A stretch of 34,137 nucleotides of DNA from JAHDCJ01 sp039028895. GTDB lineage: Bacteria; Bacteroidota; Bacteroidia; Chitinophagales; Saprospiraceae. The notes beneath the pieces were generated by a model. That model searched no databases and was not told the origin of the DNA. It saw only the letters and a program-made list of their open reading frames with translations. The position numbers and the translations under genes are program-made. Numbering within the stretch: position 1 is the stretch's first letter; every line of letters begins with the position of its first letter. This document shows, in pieces, positions 6,769 through 16,913 of this stretch. The DNA is taken from NCBI GenBank assembly GCA_039028895.1, contig JBCCHF010000054.1, positions 1 to 34,137 on the forward strand, in the 5' to 3' direction.

Positions 6769-9700
6769 TTAGATCTCCAATGGAGTATCTTCGAATTCTT
6801 CTGGCATATCTTCCTTTTCCTTTTTCTCCAGAACCATTAAGTCTCTGAACTGTGGTAATCCTGTACCAGCAGGGATCTGTTTTCCTACGATGACATTTTC
6901 TTTTAGTCCCAGTAGGAAGTCCTGGCGAGCACCAATGGCCGCAGTACTCAATACTTTGGTTGTTTCCTGGAAAGAAGCAGCAGAAATCCAACTGCTTGTT
7001 CCAAGTGACGCCCTGGTAATACCCTGGAGTAAAGGACGGGATGTTGCAGCAACTGCGTCACGATACTGTACAAGTGCCTTGTCGCTTCTACGCAATAAAG
7101 AGTTTTCCTCTCTTAACTGACGTAGTGTAACGATCTGTCCTTGTTTCAGGTTTTCTGATTCTCCAGCATCGGTAACTACTTTCTTATCGTAAATCCAGTC
7201 ATTTTGTTCAAGGAAATCGAATTTATCTACGGCTTCGTTTTCAAGGAAGCTTGTATCTCCCTGATCTTCAATGATCACGCGCTTCATCATTTGACGAACG
7301 ATTACTTCGATGTGCTTGTCATTGATATTCACACCCTGCATACGATATACTTCCTGTACACCATTCACAAGGTAAGACTGAACCGCGAAAGGTCCTTTGA
7401 TCGCAAGGATGTCTCTAGGTGTAATCGCACCATCTGACAAGGCAAAACCAGCTTTAACAAAGTCACCTTCCTGCACAAGAACGTGTTTCGACAATCCGAT
7501 CATATATTTGCGAGGAGATCCTTCTTTTGGTGTAATAATACACTCACGGTTACCACGCTTAATCTTACCAAAGCTGATTACACCATCAATCTCTGCAACT
7601 GCTGCCGGGTTGGATGGATTACGTGCTTCGAAAAGCTCAGTTACACGTGGCAGACCACCTGTGATATCCTGGATTTTACCAAGGGTACGCGGGATCTTCA
7701 CAATTTTCTGACCGGAAATAATCTGATCACCTTCCTTTACGGAAATATATGAACCTACCGGCAAGTTGTACACGATCTGTGCTTCACCAGTCTTATCCAT
7801 CAATTTGATTTTCGGTATTTTCTTCTTATCCTTCGTCTCGATAATAACCTTTTCACGGTAACCGGTTTGCTCATCCACTTCTTCACGGTAAGTGATACCT
7901 TCTTCGATATGCTCGAATTCAGCAATCCCGGAAAATTCGGAGATAATTACCGCGTTATAAGGATCCCATTCACAAATGACATCTCCACGCTTGACGGTCT
8001 GACCATCTTTAACATGCAATGTCGCACCATAAGGTACGTGCTGGGTGATGTATACCTTATTACCTTTCGGGTCTTTGATTCTAACTTCAGCAGTACGTGC
8101 CAAAACAACGAGTGATTTATCGCCAGATTCGTCGGTATGTTCTGTTGTACGCATACCATCAAACTCGATCGCACCGTCAAACTTGGAAACAAGCTCTGAT
8201 TCTGCTTGTGTATGAGAAGCCGTACCACCCACGTGGAATGTACGTAGTGTTAACTGTGTACCCGGCTCACCGATTGATTGAGCTGCAATGATACCGACAG
8301 CATCTCCCATCTCGGCGTTACGCCCCGTTGCCAAGTTTTTACCGTAGCAAAGTGCGCATACACCATAACGGGTTTCACAAGTCAATACCGACCTGATTTC
8401 AACGGCTTCAATACCTGAATCATCAACCAGCTTGGATGTAGCATTAGTGAAGATATCACCAGCTTTTACAAGCAGTTCATCAGTAACCGGATGATAGATG
8501 TCATGTAGAGAAGACCGTCCTTCAATCCTGTCCGCAAGCGGCTGAACAATCTTTTCGTTATCTTTTAAAGCAGTAGTTGTAATACCACGGAGAGTATGAC
8601 AATCATACTCTCGAATAACTACATCCTGAGCAACATCAACAAGACGACGGGTCAGGTAACCAGCATCCGCGGTTTTAAGCGCTGTATCAGCAAGACCTTT
8701 ACGCGCACCGTGAGTAGAAATAAAGTACTCAAGGACTGACAAACCGTCAAGGAAGTTAGCGAGGATTGGATTTTCAATAATCGCCCCACCAGTATCACCT
8801 GATTTCCTTGGTTTTGCCATCAGACCACGTAACCCGCACAACTGTTTAATCTGCTGTTTTGAACCACGAGCTCCAGAATCAAGCATCATGAAAACTGAAT
8901 TGAATCCTTGCTGGTCTTTAGCCAGCTCTTCCATAAGTTTTTCAGTAATCCTGTTATCCGCTGAAGTCCACTGGTCAATGATCTGGTTATAACGTTCGTT
9001 ATTGGTGATCAAACCCATATTGTAGTTGTCCATAACGGCATCTACTTGTTCTTGTGCTTCTTTTAGCTTGGACTCTTTATTTGAAGGGGTAATCAAGTCA
9101 GGCAAGTTGAATGACAATCCGGCTTTGAACGCCCAAAGGAATCCCATATCCTTAATGTCATCAAGCAATTTGGCAGTAGTCTTGAAATCCGTTCTTGAAA
9201 GGATATCACTGATTACTTTACGAAGTGCTTTCTTACCAAGCAATTCATTAACGAAAGGAATATTGTCAGGAACATGTTGATTGAATAATACTCTACCAAC
9301 AGTAGTTTTGACACGCTTACGCTCCAGTTCTCCTTCTTCATTCTCAACATTCACCCTAACTTCAATCCATGCGTGAAGGTCAACTGTGCGCTCGTTGTAA
9401 GCGATGATCACCTCCTCAGGAGAGTAGAATTTACGCCCTTCTCCATTAACAGGATTTGATTTGGTGCCTTCACGACCTTTCGTAATGTAATAAAGACCCA
9501 ATACCATATCCTGTGATGGCAGCGTAATCGGCGAACCATCCTGTGGATTAAGCATATTATGTGGTGCTAGCATGAGGATTTGAGCCTCAAGTATTGCAGG
9601 GTTACTCAATGGAACGTGTACCGCCATTTGGTCACCGTCGAAATCCGCGTTAAAAGCCGTACAGACTAACGGGTGCAATTGAATCGCTTTTCCTTCAATC

Positions 9701-11064
9701 AATTTCGGCTGGAATGCCTGGATTGAAAGTCTGTGTAGTGTTGGAGCACGATTAAGCAGAATCGGATGTCCTTTAAGAATATTTTCAAGAATATCCCAGA
9801 TTACAGAATCTTTGCGATCAACGAGTTTTTTCGCAGACTTAACCGTCTTGACAATGCCGCGCTCAATCAATTTCCGGATAATAAATGGCTTGAATAATTC
9901 GGCAGCCATAGATTTCGGAAGACCACATTCGTGAAGTTTAAGCGTTGGGCCTACAACGATAACTGAACGACCGGAATAGTCAACACGCTTACCGAGCAGG
10001 TTTTGACGGAAACGTCCTTGTTTTCCTTTCAGAATATCACTCAATGATTTCAGTGCACGGCCACCTTCAGCTTTAACGGCATTTGATTTACGTGAATTAT
10101 CAAAAAGTGAGTCAACAGCCTCCTGAAGCATCCGTTTTTCATTACGGAGAATAACTTCAGGTGCCTTGATCTCAAGCAGACGCTTCAAACGATTATTACG
10201 GATAATTACCCTTCTGTAAAGATCATTGAGATCTGAACTCGCGAATCGACCACCATCGAGTGGAACCAATGGGCGAAGTTCAGGTGGCACTACTGGCAAA
10301 TACTGGATTACTGCCCACTCAGGCTTATTATCCATCCTTGAATTCGCATCACGGAATGCCTCTACAACTCTCAAACGCTTAAGGGCTTCAGATTTCCTTT
10401 GTTGCGAAGTCTCATTGGCTGCCTGATGGCGTAATTGGTAAGACAATGCATCGAGATCTAGACGCTCAAGAAGATCGCGCAGACTATCAGCACCCATTTT
10501 GGCAATGAATTTGTCTGGATGATCGTCTTCCAGCATCTGGTTCTCACGAGGTAATCCTTCAAGGATCTCAAGGTACTCTTCTTCAGTGAGCAGATCCATT
10601 TTTGCCATGCCCTCTGCGGCTTTGACACCTGGCTGGATAACGACATACCTTTCATAGTAAATGATCGTTTCCAATTTTTTAGAAGAAAGACCAAGGAGGT
10701 ATCCAATCTTGTTCGGCAATGATTTGAAGAACCAGATATGAATAACAGGCACAACAAGCTTGATGTGGCCCATGCGCTCACGACGCACTTTCTTTTCTGT
10801 TACTTCAACACCACAACGGTCACAAACGATACCCTTGTAACGAATCCTTTTATATTTTCCACAATAACATTCATAGTCCTTTACAGGACCAAAAATGCGC
10901 TCACAGAAAAGACCATCACGTTCCGGCTTGTAGGAACGGTAGTTAATTGTTTCCGGCTTGAGCACTTCACCATACGACCTTTCCAGTATCTCATCAGGAG
11001 ATGAAAGGCTAATGACGATAGAGTCAAACTTGGACTTGATTTTATTATTTTTCTTAAATGGCAT
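6769..11064 (-). CDS. rpoC: DNA-directed RNA polymerase subunit beta-prime
   Basis: 1431 residues, the usual length for Bacteroidota RpoC. It forms the catalytic centre of RNA polymerase together with beta. The N-terminal zinc ribbon is complete (Cys66, Cys68, Cys81, Cys84), the magnesium-binding NADFDGD motif is at residues 472-478 (Asp474, Asp476, Asp478), and the second zinc site shows the CETRYGVCALC cluster next to the trigger-loop region (GIIAAQSIGEPGTQLTLRTF). The C-terminal tail is acidic (EEFEDTPLEI). It starts 18 bases after rpoB ends, in the same operon, and a strong terminator follows. No frameshift or unusual insertion was noticed. Confidence 0.98.
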   Translation of the reverse strand: MPFKKNNKIKSKFDSIVISLSSPDEILERSYGEVLKPETINYRSYKPERDGLFCERIFGPVKDYECYCGKYKRIRYKGIVCDRCGVEVTEKKVRRERMGHIKLVVPVIHIWFFKSLPNKIGYLLGLSSKKLETIIYYERYVVIQPGVKAAEGMAKMDLLTEEEYLEILEGLPRENQMLEDDHPDKFIAKMGADSLRDLLERLDLDALSYQLRHQAANETSQQRKSEALKRLRVVEAFRDANSRMDNKPEWAVIQYLPVVPPELRPLVPLDGGRFASSDLNDLYRRVIIRNNRLKRLLEIKAPEVILRNEKRMLQEAVDSLFDNSRKSNAVKAEGGRALKSLSDILKGKQGRFRQNLLGKRVDYSGRSVIVVGPTLKLHECGLPKSMAAELFKPFIIRKLIERGIVKTVKSAKKLVDRKDSVIWDILENILKGHPILLNRAPTLHRLSIQAFQPKLIEGKAIQLHPLVCTAFNADFDGDQMAVHVPLSNPAILEAQILMLAPHNMLNPQDGSPITLPSQDMVLGLYYITKGREGTKSNPVNGEGRKFYSPEEVIIAYNERTVDLHAWIEVRVNVENEEGELERKRVKTTVGRVLFNQHVPDNIPFVNELLGKKALRKVISDILSRTDFKTTAKLLDDIKDMGFLWAFKAGLSFNLPDLITPSNKESKLKEAQEQVDAVMDNYNMGLITNNERYNQIIDQWTSADNRITEKLMEELAKDQQGFNSVFMMLDSGARGSKQQIKQLCGLRGLMAKPRKSGDTGGAIIENPILANFLDGLSVLEYFISTHGARKGLADTALKTADAGYLTRRLVDVAQDVVIREYDCHTLRGITTTALKDNEKIVQPLADRIEGRSSLHDIYHPVTDELLVKAGDIFTNATSKLVDDSGIEAVEIRSVLTCETRYGVCALCYGKNLATGRNAEMGDAVGIIAAQSIGEPGTQLTLRTFHVGGTASHTQAESELVSKFDGAIEFDGMRTTEHTDESGDKSLVVLARTAEVRIKDPKGNKVYITQHVPYGATLHVKDGQTVKRGDVICEWDPYNAVIISEFSGIAEFEHIEEGITYREEVDEQTGYREKVIIETKDKKKIPKIKLMDKTGEAQIVYNLPVGSYISVKEGDQIISGQKIVKIPRTLGKIQDITGGLPRVTELFEARNPSNPAAVAEIDGVISFGKIKRGNRECIITPKEGSPRKYMIGLSKHVLVQEGDFVKAGFALSDGAITPRDILAIKGPFAVQSYLVNGVQEVYRMQGVNINDKHIEVIVRQMMKRVIIEDQGDTSFLENEAVDKFDFLEQNDWIYDKKVVTDAGESENLKQGQIVTLRQLREENSLLRRSDKALVQYRDAVAATSRPLLQGITRASLGTSSWISAASFQETTKVLSTAAIGARQDFLLGLKENVIVGKQIPAGTGLPQFRDLMVLEKKEKEDMPEEFEDTPLEI

Positions 11065-11082
11065 ATTGTGGTTGTTTGAGAA

Positions 11083-14000
11083 TTATTCAAATTTTACATC
11101 AAGAGCCAGTCCGCGAAGTTCGTGGACCAAAACGTTGAATGATTCAGGAATACCAGGTGTTGGCAGGTTATCGCCTTTAACGATAGCCTCATAAGCCTTG
11201 GCGCGTCCGATAATATCATCCGACTTAATTGTCAATAGCTCCCTTAGGATATTGGAAGCACCGAACGCCTCAAGCGCCCAAACCTCCATCTCACCAAAAC
11301 GCTGTCCACCGAACTGGGCTTTACCACCAAGTGGCTGCTGAGTAATCAGCGAGTAAGGTCCGATTGAACGTGCGTGCATCTTGTCATCAACCATATGTGA
11401 AAGTTTCAACATATAGATAATGCCAACTGTCGCTTGCTGATGGAATTTCTCACCGGTTTCTCCATCAAACAAATAAGTCTGACCAGCTGAAGGTAATTCA
11501 GCTTTTTCGACAAATTCATCGATATCATTAACCTTCGCTCCATCAAAAATCGGTGTACTGAACTTGACATTCAGTTTTTCACCAGCCCACCCAAGAACAG
11601 TTTCGAAAATCTGTCCCAGGTTCATACGAGATGGTACACCAAGAGGATTGAGTACTATATCAACAGGAGTACCATCTTCAAGGAATGGCATATCTTCCTG
11701 GCGAACGATTCTTGAAACAATACCTTTGTTACCGTGACGACCAGCAAGTTTATCACCTACTTTCAGCTTACGCTTCTTGGCCAGATAAACTTTAGCCAGC
11801 TTCAATACACCAGCAGGCAATTCATCTCCAATGCTGATATTGAACTTCTCACGCTTGTATTTTCCGACTTCTTCGTTAACCTTGATATTATAGTTGTGCA
11901 ACAGGCGCTTGATAAGACCGTTAGTGTGCTCATCAGCTGTCCAGTTAGAATAATCAACTACATGATAATCGAGATTCTTCAGATTAGCCTGTGAGAATTT
12001 CACGCCTTTTGGCAACAAATCCTCATTATAAATACTTCTGACACCAGATGAAGTCTTTCCTTTAACCAGTACCAATAGTTTGTCAACAAGGATCATCTTC
12101 AATTCGTTCAGTGCTGAACCATGATCATCATCAAGCTTGGCAAGCATCTCTTTTTCCTGAGCTTTACGTGCTTTGTCTTTCTTAGCACGTGCGAAAAGCT
12201 TCTTGTCGATGATGATACCTTTTGTTGAAGGGGGAGCTTTAAGGGATGCGTCTTTTACATCACCGGCCTTATCACCGAAGATCGCACGAAGCAGTTTTTC
12301 TTCTGGTGTAGGATCTGACTCACCTTTTGGGGTAATTTTCCCGATAAGGATATCACCCTCATCAACCCATGCCCCGATACGGATCACACCGTTTTCATCA
12401 AGGTCTTTGGTTGCTTCCTCACTTACGTTAGGAATATCATTGGTCAATTCCTCTTCACCAAGTTTGGTGTCACGAACGTCCATCTCGAAAGCTTCAACAT
12501 GAATTGAAGTAAAGACGTCTTCGCGAACGACACGCTCTGAAAGCACGATCGCATCCTCAAAGTTGTAACCTTTCCAAGGCATGAACGCCACTTTAAGGTT
12601 TTGGCCCAGTGCCAATTCACCACCTTGAGTCGCATAGCCTTCACAGAGGATCATGCCTTTCTCAACACGCTGACCTTTGTAAACAATAGGTTTTAGGTTG
12701 ATACAGGTTCCCTGGTTGGTTCGTTTGAACTTGGTGAGTGTATATGTTTTGCGGTTATCTTCAAATGAAACCAGTTGATCTTCGTCAGTTCTATCGTAAC
12801 GAATGACAATCTGGTCTGCATCGACATATTCTACTGTTCCATTACCTTCGGCATTGATCAGCATTCGCGAATCGCGCGCTACTTTACCTTCAAGTCCGGT
12901 ACCTACGATCGGAGAATTAGGTTTGATCAATGGAACCGCTTGACGTTGCATGTTAGAGCCCATCAAAGCACGGTTCGCATCATCATGCTCAAGGAATGGA
13001 ATAAGTGATGCTGAAACACCTACAATCTGGTTAGGCGCAACATCCATGTATTCGATCTGACCACCATTTGGGTCAAGAACAGGGAAGTCACCGTGATTAC
13101 GACATTTCACTCTGTCAGAAAGGAATGCACCATTTTCGGCAATATCCTTGTTTGACTGGGCAATAGTCTTGAAATCCTCTTCTTCCGCTGACAGGTAATC
13201 AACATCTGATTTGTAATCTACTTTTCCATTTTTAACCGGACGATACGGAGTTTCGAGGAAACCCATCTTATTGACCTTTGCGTGCACGCAAAGTGTAGAG
13301 ATCAAACCAATATTTGGTCCCTCCGGTGTTTCAATGGTACAAAGGCGACCGTAGTGAGAGTAGTGAACATCACGTACCTCAAAACCTGCACGCTCTCTTG
13401 AAAGACCACCAGGTCCGAGGGCTGAAATACGACGTTTGTGCGTAATCTCAGAAAGTGGGTTGGTCTGATCGAGAAACTGTGACAATTGGCTAGTACCAAA
13501 GAAAGAGTTGATCACAGACGAAAGAGTACGTGCGTTGATCAGGTCGATTGGTGTAAACACCTCATTGTCACGAACATTCATTCTCTCACGAATGGTACGT
13601 GCCATACGGGCAAGACCTACACCAAACTGGGAGTAAAGTTGCTCTCCTACTGTTCTTACACGACGATTACTCAAGTGATCAATATCATCGATCTCTGCCT
13701 TCTGATTCATAAGGCTTACCAGGTACCTGACGATTGCGATGATATCATCTTTTGTCAGAACCTTAGTTTCACGAGCAATTTCCTGTTTGAGTTTTCTGTT
13801 GATCTTGTATCGGCCAACATCACCCAGATCATAACGCTTGTCAGAGAAAAACAATTTGTCGATAATTCCGCGAGCTGTTTCCTCATCTGGTGGATCAGTA
13901 CCACGAAGTTGGCGGTAAATATGTTGTACAGCTTCCAATTCTGAGTTGGAAGTATCTTTTTGTAACGTATTGTAAATGATACTGTAGTCCTGGTCGAGTT

Positions 14001-14898
14001 CAGCTTTCTGAAGAATGATTGTCTCGACATCGGATTCAAGTACAAAGTTGATGTTATCTTCATCAAGAATAGTATCTCTTTCGAGAATCACTTCATTACG
14101 CTCGATGGTTACAACCTCACCAGTATCTTCATCAACAAAGTCTTCTGTCCAACTTCTGAGAACACGAGCTGCAAGCTTACGTCCGATGTTCTTTTTCAGT
14201 TCCTTGGCATTGACTTTTACTTCATCTGCAAGACCAAAAAGGTTCAGGATCTCTTTATCAGAATCAAAACCAATGGCGCGCAGAAGAGTCGTTACCGGGA
14301 ATTTCTTCTTACGGTCGATGTAGGCGTACATGACGGTATTGATATCGGTAGCAAATTCCATCCATGCACCTTTGAAAGGGATGACCCTTGCAGAGTAGAT
14401 GATTGTACCATTGGGGTGTCTGCTTTGTCCAAAGAATACACCAGGTGAGCGGTGCAGCTGTGTAACGATAATTCTTTCCGAACCATTAACTACGAAAGTA
14501 CCTTTCGGGGTCATATACGGGATATTTCCTAGGAAAACATCCTGTACAATAGTTTTGAAATCAACGTGCTCTTCATCATTACAGGAAAGACGTAGTTTAG
14601 CCTTAAGCGGGACGCTATAGGTCAACCCTCTTTCCATACATTCCTCGAGGCTATACCTTGGCGGATCAATAAAATAATCCAGAAATTCGAGGACGAAGAT
14701 GTTTCTGGCATCTGTGATCGGAAAATTTTCAGTAAACACCTTATAGAGACCTTCATTGAAGCGGTTTTCCGGAGTAGTTTCTAGCTGAAAGAATTCTTTA
14801 AAGGATTTGATCTGAATTTCAAGAAAATCAGGATACTGCGAGGTGTGCTTGATTTTACCGAAGTTCACTCTCTCCTGAGTTTGAATGCTAGTTGCCAT
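11083..14898 (-). CDS. rpoB: DNA-directed RNA polymerase subunit beta
   Basis: 1271 residues, full length. Beta and beta-prime enclose the active centre. The rifampicin-binding stretch reads FFGTSQLSQFLDQTNPLSE then ITHKRRISALGPGGL. Residues matching E. coli Asp516, His526 and Ser531 are Asp477, His487 and Ser492, all in the drug-sensitive state, so the sequence predicts rifampicin sensitivity. The C-terminal clamp segments GGKAQFGGQRFGEMEVWALE and AYEAIVKGDN are intact. A 242-base gap with three hairpins separates it from rplL upstream; rpoC follows after 18 bases. Confidence 0.98.
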   Translation of the reverse strand: MATSIQTQERVNFGKIKHTSQYPDFLEIQIKSFKEFFQLETTPENRFNEGLYKVFTENFPITDARNIFVLEFLDYFIDPPRYSLEECMERGLTYSVPLKAKLRLSCNDEEHVDFKTIVQDVFLGNIPYMTPKGTFVVNGSERIIVTQLHRSPGVFFGQSRHPNGTIIYSARVIPFKGAWMEFATDINTVMYAYIDRKKKFPVTTLLRAIGFDSDKEILNLFGLADEVKVNAKELKKNIGRKLAARVLRSWTEDFVDEDTGEVVTIERNEVILERDTILDEDNINFVLESDVETIILQKAELDQDYSIIYNTLQKDTSNSELEAVQHIYRQLRGTDPPDEETARGIIDKLFFSDKRYDLGDVGRYKINRKLKQEIARETKVLTKDDIIAIVRYLVSLMNQKAEIDDIDHLSNRRVRTVGEQLYSQFGVGLARMARTIRERMNVRDNEVFTPIDLINARTLSSVINSFFGTSQLSQFLDQTNPLSEITHKRRISALGPGGLSRERAGFEVRDVHYSHYGRLCTIETPEGPNIGLISTLCVHAKVNKMGFLETPYRPVKNGKVDYKSDVDYLSAEEEDFKTIAQSNKDIAENGAFLSDRVKCRNHGDFPVLDPNGGQIEYMDVAPNQIVGVSASLIPFLEHDDANRALMGSNMQRQAVPLIKPNSPIVGTGLEGKVARDSRMLINAEGNGTVEYVDADQIVIRYDRTDEDQLVSFEDNRKTYTLTKFKRTNQGTCINLKPIVYKGQRVEKGMILCEGYATQGGELALGQNLKVAFMPWKGYNFEDAIVLSERVVREDVFTSIHVEAFEMDVRDTKLGEEELTNDIPNVSEEATKDLDENGVIRIGAWVDEGDILIGKITPKGESDPTPEEKLLRAIFGDKAGDVKDASLKAPPSTKGIIIDKKLFARAKKDKARKAQEKEMLAKLDDDHGSALNELKMILVDKLLVLVKGKTSSGVRSIYNEDLLPKGVKFSQANLKNLDYHVVDYSNWTADEHTNGLIKRLLHNYNIKVNEEVGKYKREKFNISIGDELPAGVLKLAKVYLAKKRKLKVGDKLAGRHGNKGIVSRIVRQEDMPFLEDGTPVDIVLNPLGVPSRMNLGQIFETVLGWAGEKLNVKFSTPIFDGAKVNDIDEFVEKAELPSAGQTYLFDGETGEKFHQQATVGIIYMLKLSHMVDDKMHARSIGPYSLITQQPLGGKAQFGGQRFGEMEVWALEAFGASNILRELLTIKSDDIIGRAKAYEAIVKGDNLPTPGIPESFNVLVHELRGLALDVKFE

Positions 14899-14945
14899 GT
14901 ATGATATTTAGATTTATAGGACCAATTTTATCTGACATTTGCGCC

Positions 14946-15066
14946 TGGTAATCAGATTACCATTAATACTGTCAGCCATGTTTCCAAAAAGTCCGGTTGT
15001 CAGGTTCTTCAACCTGAAATAATATATACGGGAATAGGCTTAGCCAATTTTGCAATTAGCTAAGCC
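14946..15066 (-). promoter_or_regulatory. rplL-rpoB intergenic hairpin cluster (possible attenuator or processing sites)
   Basis: The 242-base gap 14899-15140 holds no gene but three stem-loops. They are GGCTTAGC/GCTAAGCC with an inner AATT/AATT pair (15037-15066), TCAGGTT/AACCTGA with a 4-base loop (15000-15017), and TGGTAAT/ATTACCA with a 3-base loop (14946-14962). None has a full U-tract on the minus strand, so they look more like partial attenuation or RNase processing sites than a terminator. E. coli has an attenuator and RNase III site in the same gap. Confidence 0.5.
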
Positions 15067-15140
15067 CACTTTCTTAAACTCGTACTATATGTAACTTGTT
15101 CTTTCGTTCCAGTGTAAGTCGGGAGTTAAAGTAAGGGTGA

Positions 15141-15518
15141 TTATTTTACTTCAACTTCAGCACCTGCTTCTTCCAAAGCTGCTTTCATTGATTCAGCTTC
15201 GTCTTTGCTGATACCTTCTCTGAGTGGTCCTGGTGCAGCGTCAACTAGCGCTTTTGATTCTTTCAAACCAAGGCCTGTGAGTGACTTTACAACCTTAACT
15301 ACGTTAAGTTTCGCGCCACCTGCAGATTTCAGGATAACATCAAATTCAGTTTTTTCTTCAGCACCTGCGCTATCAGCGCCACTGCTAGCGACTACTACTG
15401 GAGCTGCTGCTGCAGCAGGTTTGATTCCGTACTCCTCTTCCAGGATGGTTGCTAATTCGCTTACCTCCTTAACTGTTAGGTTTACTAGTTGTTCAGCGAA
15501 TGATTTAAGATCTGCCAT
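15141..15518 (-). CDS. rplL: 50S ribosomal protein L7/L12
   Basis: 125 residues. The N-terminal dimerisation helix (ADLKSFAEQLVNLTVKEV) leads into an Ala/Gly/Ser-rich hinge (about 34-52) and the C-terminal factor-binding domain (EFDVILKSAG...KLNVVKVVKSLTGLGLKEAK-like, ending AGAEVEVK). It forms the mobile stalk of the large subunit that recruits and stimulates translational GTPases such as EF-Tu. It lies 106 bases after rplJ and is followed by the hairpin-bearing gap before rpoB, where transcription may be tuned so that more L7/L12 than polymerase is made. Confidence 0.98.
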   Translation of the reverse strand: MADLKSFAEQLVNLTVKEVSELATILEEEYGIKPAAAAAPVVVASSGADSAGAEEKTEFDVILKSAGGAKLNVVKVVKSLTGLGLKESKALVDAAPGPLREGISKDEAESMKAALEEAGAEVEVK

Positions 15519-15624
15519 TTTAGCAAGGTTTTTTTCTTGTTTAAAAATTTAATTCATCTATAATGATGTGGTCTTGGAAGCCATATCTGTTTTGGCAAAA
15601 CCAGGGACTATGCCCAGCCTGTGC

Positions 15625-16149
15625 CTACTCTCCTTTTTCTTCGAGAGTTTTCAGTACACCCATGATTGTTGAACCACCTGACTGAAGCGCCCCAACAACG
15701 TTGGTAATAGGTGATTGTAACAAACCAATGATTTCTCCGATAAGTTCGTCTTTAGACTTGAGATTACTTAAAACTTCAACCTGGTCGTCACCAACGAAAA
15801 CATCGGAATCAATGTAAGCTGCTTTTAAAACAGGCTTTTCGTGTGTCTTGCGAAAATCCTTAATAATACGTGCTGGCAGGTTTGAGCTTTCACTGAACAT
15901 AATGGCTGTTGGGCCGTGTAGTGAGTCATACAATCCTTCGTATGCCGTTTCGCTTACTTGCTCAAGTGCTTTACGAACCAGTGTATTTTTTAGGACTTTA
16001 AGTTTTACACCTTCCTGAAAACAAATTCTGCGAAGGTTATTTATCTGTTCAACAGTCAGCGAGGAATAATCAGTGATGTAGAAATATTCCTGATTGCTGA
16101 AAATTTCTTTCAACTCAGCGATCGCAGCCGTTTTTTCTGTTTTAGTCAT
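15625..16149 (-). CDS. rplJ: 50S ribosomal protein L10
   Basis: 174 residues with the L10 start (TEKTAAIAELKEIFSNQEYF, then ITDYSSLTVEQINNLR), the central KLKVLKNTLVRKAL segment that contacts 23S rRNA, and a C-terminal helix that anchors L7/L12 dimers. Only 7 bases separate it from rplA, so there is no room for an E. coli-style L10 leader immediately upstream; autoregulation, if any, must act elsewhere. Same operon as its neighbours. Confidence 0.97.
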   Translation of the reverse strand: MTKTEKTAAIAELKEIFSNQEYFYITDYSSLTVEQINNLRRICFQEGVKLKVLKNTLVRKALEQVSETAYEGLYDSLHGPTAIMFSESSNLPARIIKDFRKTHEKPVLKAAYIDSDVFVGDDQVEVLSNLKSKDELIGEIIGLLQSPITNVVGALQSGGSTIMGVLKTLEEKGE

Positions 16150-16157
16150 TTTACCTT

Positions 16158-16850
16158 TTATTTAATCGATTTAGGGTCAATGTTTACGGATGCGCCCATT
16201 GTGGCTACGGCGTAAATTGATTTCATATAGATACCTTTTGCGGTAGACGGTTTCATTTTCACCAAAGTAGAAAGTAATTCGTTTGAGTTTTCTGTGAGTT
16301 TCTGAGCGTCAAAAGATACTCTTCCAATTGAAGAATGGATGATGCCGTATTTGTCAACACGGAATGAAACTTTACCACCTTTTACATCTTTAACTGCAGA
16401 AGCAACATCAGGTGTTACTGTACCTGTTTTAGGGTTAGGCATTAGTCCTCGAGGACCAAGAATCCTACCTAGGCGTCCTACCTGAGCCATTACATTAGGC
16501 ATAGCGATCACGACATCAATGTCGGTCCAACCACCCTGGACTTTCTGGACTAATTCGTCAAGACCAGCGTAATCTGCGCCGGCATCAAGTGCTTCCTGCT
16601 CTTTGTCAGGAGTACAAAAAACGAGCACCCGCTTGGTTTTACCTGTACCGTGTGGGAGAGAAACTGTACCGCGGATAGCCTGGTCGGCCTTACGCGGATC
16701 GACACCTAATCGGATGTGCAGATCAACTGCTGCATCAAATTTCGCAGTGCAGACCTCTTTTACGAGCGCCATTGCTTCCTCTAAGGTGTACAGTTTGCCA
16801 GCTTCAACCTTCTCGTTCACAGCTTTTCTTTTCTTAGAAACTTTAGCCAT
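16158..16850 (-). CDS. rplA: 50S ribosomal protein L1
   Basis: 230 residues, standard length. It carries the L1 signature region (MPNVMAQVGRLGRILGPRGL followed by MPNPKTGTVT) and the C-terminal KGIYMKSIYAVATMG. L1 forms the stalk at the E site and in many bacteria also represses its own operon by binding mRNA near rplK. It lies 63 bases after rplK and 7 before rplJ. Confidence 0.98.
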   Translation of the reverse strand: MAKVSKKRKAVNEKVEAGKLYTLEEAMALVKEVCTAKFDAAVDLHIRLGVDPRKADQAIRGTVSLPHGTGKTKRVLVFCTPDKEQEALDAGADYAGLDELVQKVQGGWTDIDVVIAMPNVMAQVGRLGRILGPRGLMPNPKTGTVTPDVASAVKDVKGGKVSFRVDKYGIIHSSIGRVSFDAQKLTENSNELLSTLVKMKPSTAKGIYMKSIYAVATMGASVNIDPKSIK

Positions 16851-16913
16851 AACTGATTTTTAATAAATGTGAATGGGATTCAACGAGGTATTCTGAATCT
16901 CCACGAATAAATT

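Noticed and set aside
13486..13944. 152-codon plus-strand frame inside rpoB
   Set aside because: Antisense shadow of the highly conserved rpoB frame, no recognisable domain and no independent start signals.
16150..16157. L10 leader RNA upstream of rplJ
   Set aside because: Only 7-8 bases separate rplA and rplJ, too little for the structure.
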